5,104 nt of DNA from contig JAHAYQ010000030.1 of the NCBI GenBank assembly GCA_018384465.1, positions 1-5,104 of the forward strand, read 5' to 3'. The notes beneath the pieces were generated by a model. That model saw only the letters and a program-made list of their open reading frames with translations. It was not told where the DNA came from and searched no databases. The position numbers and the translations under genes were made by a program. Positions within the stretch are counted from its first letter, which is position 1. The number at the start of each line of letters is the position of its first letter. Of this stretch, positions 4,640-5,104 are shown in pieces. This DNA is from Myroides sp. (GTDB taxonomy: Bacteria; Bacteroidota; Bacteroidia; Flavobacteriales; Flavobacteriaceae).

Positions 4640-5104
4640 ATGAATCATTTAGGACTACCAGCAAAAGAAACAAAGGAAACTATTGAACTTTTAAACGGTT
4701 TATTAGCAAACTTTCAAGTGTATTATCAAAATTTAAGAGGTTTGCATTGGAACATTCGCGGTAAACGCTTTTTTGATCTGCATGCTAAATTTGAAGAGTT
4801 GTATAACCAAGCGCAATTACGTATTGATGAAATCGCAGAGCGCGTATTAACTTTAGGAGGCACGCCATTACACTCTTTCGATGATTACATCAAAAACAAT
4901 AAATTAAAAGTAGGAAAGAATATTAACAACGACGAAGAAGCTGTTGAGTTAGTAATTAAATCATTAAGTGGCTTGTTGAAGATTGAACGTGAAATTCTGG
5001 AAAAATCAGATGAAATTAGCGATGAAGGTACCAATTCTATGATGAGTGACTTGATTACCGAACAAGAAAAAGACATTTGGATGATGCAAGCGTTTTTAGG
5101 GTAA
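4640..5104 (+). CDS. dps: Dps ferritin-like DNA-binding/iron storage protein
   Basis: This gene encodes a complete 154-residue protein, the usual Dps length, ending with TAA on the last bases of the window. Dps proteins form 12-subunit cytoplasmic shells that oxidise Fe(II) with hydrogen peroxide at inter-subunit sites and store the iron, limiting Fenton damage. The signature LHWNIRG (35-41) carries ferroxidase His36. His48, Glu52, Asp63 and Glu67 sit at the family spacing (+12, +4, +11, +4). Position 52 is Asp in E. coli and Listeria Dps but Glu here, a conservative change I recall in other Bacteroidota members. The N-terminus has Lys9 and Lys12 but lacks the long Lys-rich tail of E. coli Dps, so DNA binding cannot be assumed. 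It is divergent from oxyR, consistent with peroxide induction. Confidence 0.95.
   Translation: MNHLGLPAKETKETIELLNGLLANFQVYYQNLRGLHWNIRGKRFFDLHAKFEELYNQAQLRIDEIAERVLTLGGTPLHSFDDYIKNNKLKVGKNINNDEEAVELVIKSLSGLLKIEREILEKSDEISDEGTNSMMSDLITEQEKDIWMMQAFLG

Noticed and set aside
4885..5076. 63-residue minus-strand frame inside dps
   Set aside because: It is Ser/Ile/Leu-rich, as expected from reading the antisense of Dps codons, with no start signal.
1..5104. Mobile element, CRISPR array, tRNA or rRNA
   Set aside because: I saw no long terminal inverted repeats, transposase or integrase frames, regularly spaced repeats, or tRNA-like cloverleaf arms.

Overview
The window looks like an ordinary stretch of chromosome from a low-GC member of the Bacteroidota, most likely the order Flavobacteriales. 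Three things support this: AT-rich intergenic DNA, several TAnnTTTG-type -7 promoter boxes with no clear Shine-Dalgarno sequences, and proteins that read as typical flavobacterial versions of IlvE, a DUF4920 lipoprotein, MnmD, OxyR and Dps. I see no mobile element, CRISPR array, rRNA or tRNA, and no sign of recent transfer.

Layout. Positions 1-357 (minus strand) hold the start of an SRPBCC-like protein, which runs off the left edge, preceded by a 62-residue two-helix membrane protein. The pair is read leftward from a promoter close to the terminator of the next gene. Positions 424-1494 (minus) encode a branched-chain aminotransferase (IlvE) that ends in a strong hairpin terminator. A 222-bp divergent promoter region follows (1495-1716). 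Positions 1717-3329 (plus) form a tightly packed three-gene operon: a DUF4920 lipoprotein, a class II cytochrome c-like lipoprotein with CxxCH near its C-terminus, and the tRNA wobble-uridine methyltransferase MnmD. The three are joined by a 0-nt junction and a 4-nt ATGA overlap. A 62-residue soluble orphan protein follows at 3381-3569. It meets the LysR-type regulator OxyR (3596-4537, minus) head-on at a shared bidirectional terminator. OxyR is divergent from dps (4640-5104, plus), which is complete and ends on the last base of the window.

How the genes work together. The clearest functional unit is oxyR-dps. OxyR carries both redox cysteines at the E. coli spacing, and its divergent neighbour encodes the iron-sequestering, peroxide-consuming Dps. 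The short region between them has a plausible LysR-type operator. The two lipoproteins are co-translated and probably both face the periplasm. One has a Cys-rich CxxxxCW motif, and the other has a heme-binding motif plus a methionine stripe, so a shared envelope redox or metal role is possible but unproven. IlvE and MnmD are housekeeping enzymes.

I did not find a convincing previously undescribed system. The items most worth a second look are the Met-rich CxxCH lipoprotein with its DUF4920 partner, the oxyR-dps operator, and the matching CGGTTAA elements upstream of the two divergent promoters.
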